A stretch of 13,568 nucleotides of DNA from an uncultured Lachnospiraceae bacterium. GTDB lineage: Bacteria; Bacillota; Clostridia; Lachnospirales; Lachnospiraceae. A model generated the notes under the pieces. That model was not told the DNA's origin, ran no database searches, and worked only from the letters and a program-made list of their open reading frames with translations. Location: NCBI GenBank assembly GCA_910588825.1, contig CAJURF010000007.1:1-13568 (forward strand), read 5' to 3'. The translations under genes were made by a program, and so were the position numbers. Below, one piece after another: positions 13,231-13,568 of the stretch (its first letter is position 1; every line of letters begins with the position of its first letter).

Positions 13231-13568
13231 CTATCCTTTTTTATGTTCCATTTCTTCTGCCAGCATTTCTGCATACTTGGCGTGTTTATCCTGGGGAATA
13301 TCCAAAAAATTCATTGCTTCCTGTTCAGTCATTTTTAACTTCTTCATTATGCGTTTTATATCTGAAACTTTCTCGTCCGTCATTGTCTTTTCTACACTAT
13401 CACTCAATTTTTCCTCAACTACTTTCTCGATTTCATCTCCAAATAACCGCCACACCACCTGATTCACCATTTCATCTTCCCTCCCTGCCCGCTTATACAT
13501 TTCTACATTTGCCGATACACTGACACGCAGTACTGCTTCCGCATCTCTTCTTTCTCCCGGCTTCTCCA
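13231..13568 (-). CDS. Rpn-family nuclease (copy 3), C-terminal part only
   Basis: The C-terminal 112 codons of a third Rpn gene; the N-terminal nuclease part lies beyond the right edge. The visible part begins EKPGERRDAEAVLRV and ends EEMEHKKG, matching copy 2 almost residue for residue, but lacks four residues (EEVI) because of a 12-bp in-frame deletion. Its stop lies 99 bases before the TTG of copy 2. Whether this copy has an intact start cannot be seen. Confidence 0.85.
   Translation of the reverse strand, partial: EKPGERRDAEAVLRVSVSANVEMYKRAGREDEMVNQVVWRLFGDEIEKVVEEKLSDSVEKTMTDEKVSDIKRIMKKLKMTEQEAMNFLDIPQDKHAKYAEMLAEEMEHKKG

Larger units (their letters stand above)
11851..13568. repeat. 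Direct-repeat structure of the Rpn array
   Basis: Two direct repeats can be traced. Repeat A is 12251-12621 and 13210-13568 (offset 959 bases, becoming 947 after a 12-bp deletion in the right copy), covering the gene 3' ends and flank. Repeat B is 11851-12242 and 12640-13031 (offset 789), covering the gene cores. The 170-base difference in offset is the stretch missing from the 5' part of copy 1. No terminal inverted repeats or target duplications flank the array. Confidence 0.85.

Noticed and set aside
11718..13568. Insertion sequence, since Rpn proteins are often labelled transposases
   Set aside because: No terminal inverted repeats or target duplications are seen; the repeats are direct and lie within genes, as expected from tandem duplication.

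Overview
The window looks like a chromosomal segment from a Gram-positive Clostridia genome, most probably Lachnospiraceae. The evidence is moderate GC content, strong AGGAGG-type ribosome binding sites, sigma-A promoters with 17-bp spacers, tRNA genes without an encoded CCA end, and gene content typical of that family (CstA, RdgB/YfcE pair, HAAS/DUF1700 protein, short methylglyoxal synthase, C39-like peptidase with a Pro/Thr linker, Rpn-family nucleases). The genus cannot be told from the sequence.

Layout. 1-221: a minus-strand tRNA operon (Pro-TGG, then a tRNA-Gly-TCC cut by the window edge) with a perfect promoter. 254-4246: four minus-strand housekeeping genes, transcribed in the order RNA methyltransferase, cstA, rdgB, YfcE-type phosphoesterase; the last two overlap by 4 bases. 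4247-4506: a gene-free stretch packed with inverted repeats and a probable promoter. 4507-5226: a rhodanese-like protein, a bidirectional terminator and a 71-residue Asn-rich protein with a 12-bp tandem repeat. 5227-5572: AT-rich gene-free DNA with two hairpins and a promoter. 5573-6549: a HAAS/DUF1700 membrane protein converging on methylglyoxal synthase. 6604-6791: tRNA-Arg-ACG with its own promoter and terminator.

6798-11715 is the least ordinary part. Three minus-strand genes (FtsE-like ABC ATPase, FliD-like flagellar-cap protein, nucleotidyltransferase-fold protein) lie divergent to a membrane-anchored C39-like peptidase. No flagellar gene, FtsX or permease is present. The ATPase has a non-standard Q-loop and signature, and the nucleotidyltransferase-fold protein lacks the DxD metal-binding pair, so two of the four have altered or lost catalytic motifs. 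Whether they work together is inference.

11718-13568 is a tandem array of Rpn-family PD-(D/E)XK nuclease genes on the minus strand: a third copy running off the right edge, a middle copy without a recognisable ATG, and a broken mosaic copy next to the C39 gene. The copies share two direct repeats of about 360-390 bp at high identity. The array appears to be decaying and recombining.

I found no CRISPR array, rRNA, phage module, insertion sequence with terminal repeats, or recognisable riboswitch.
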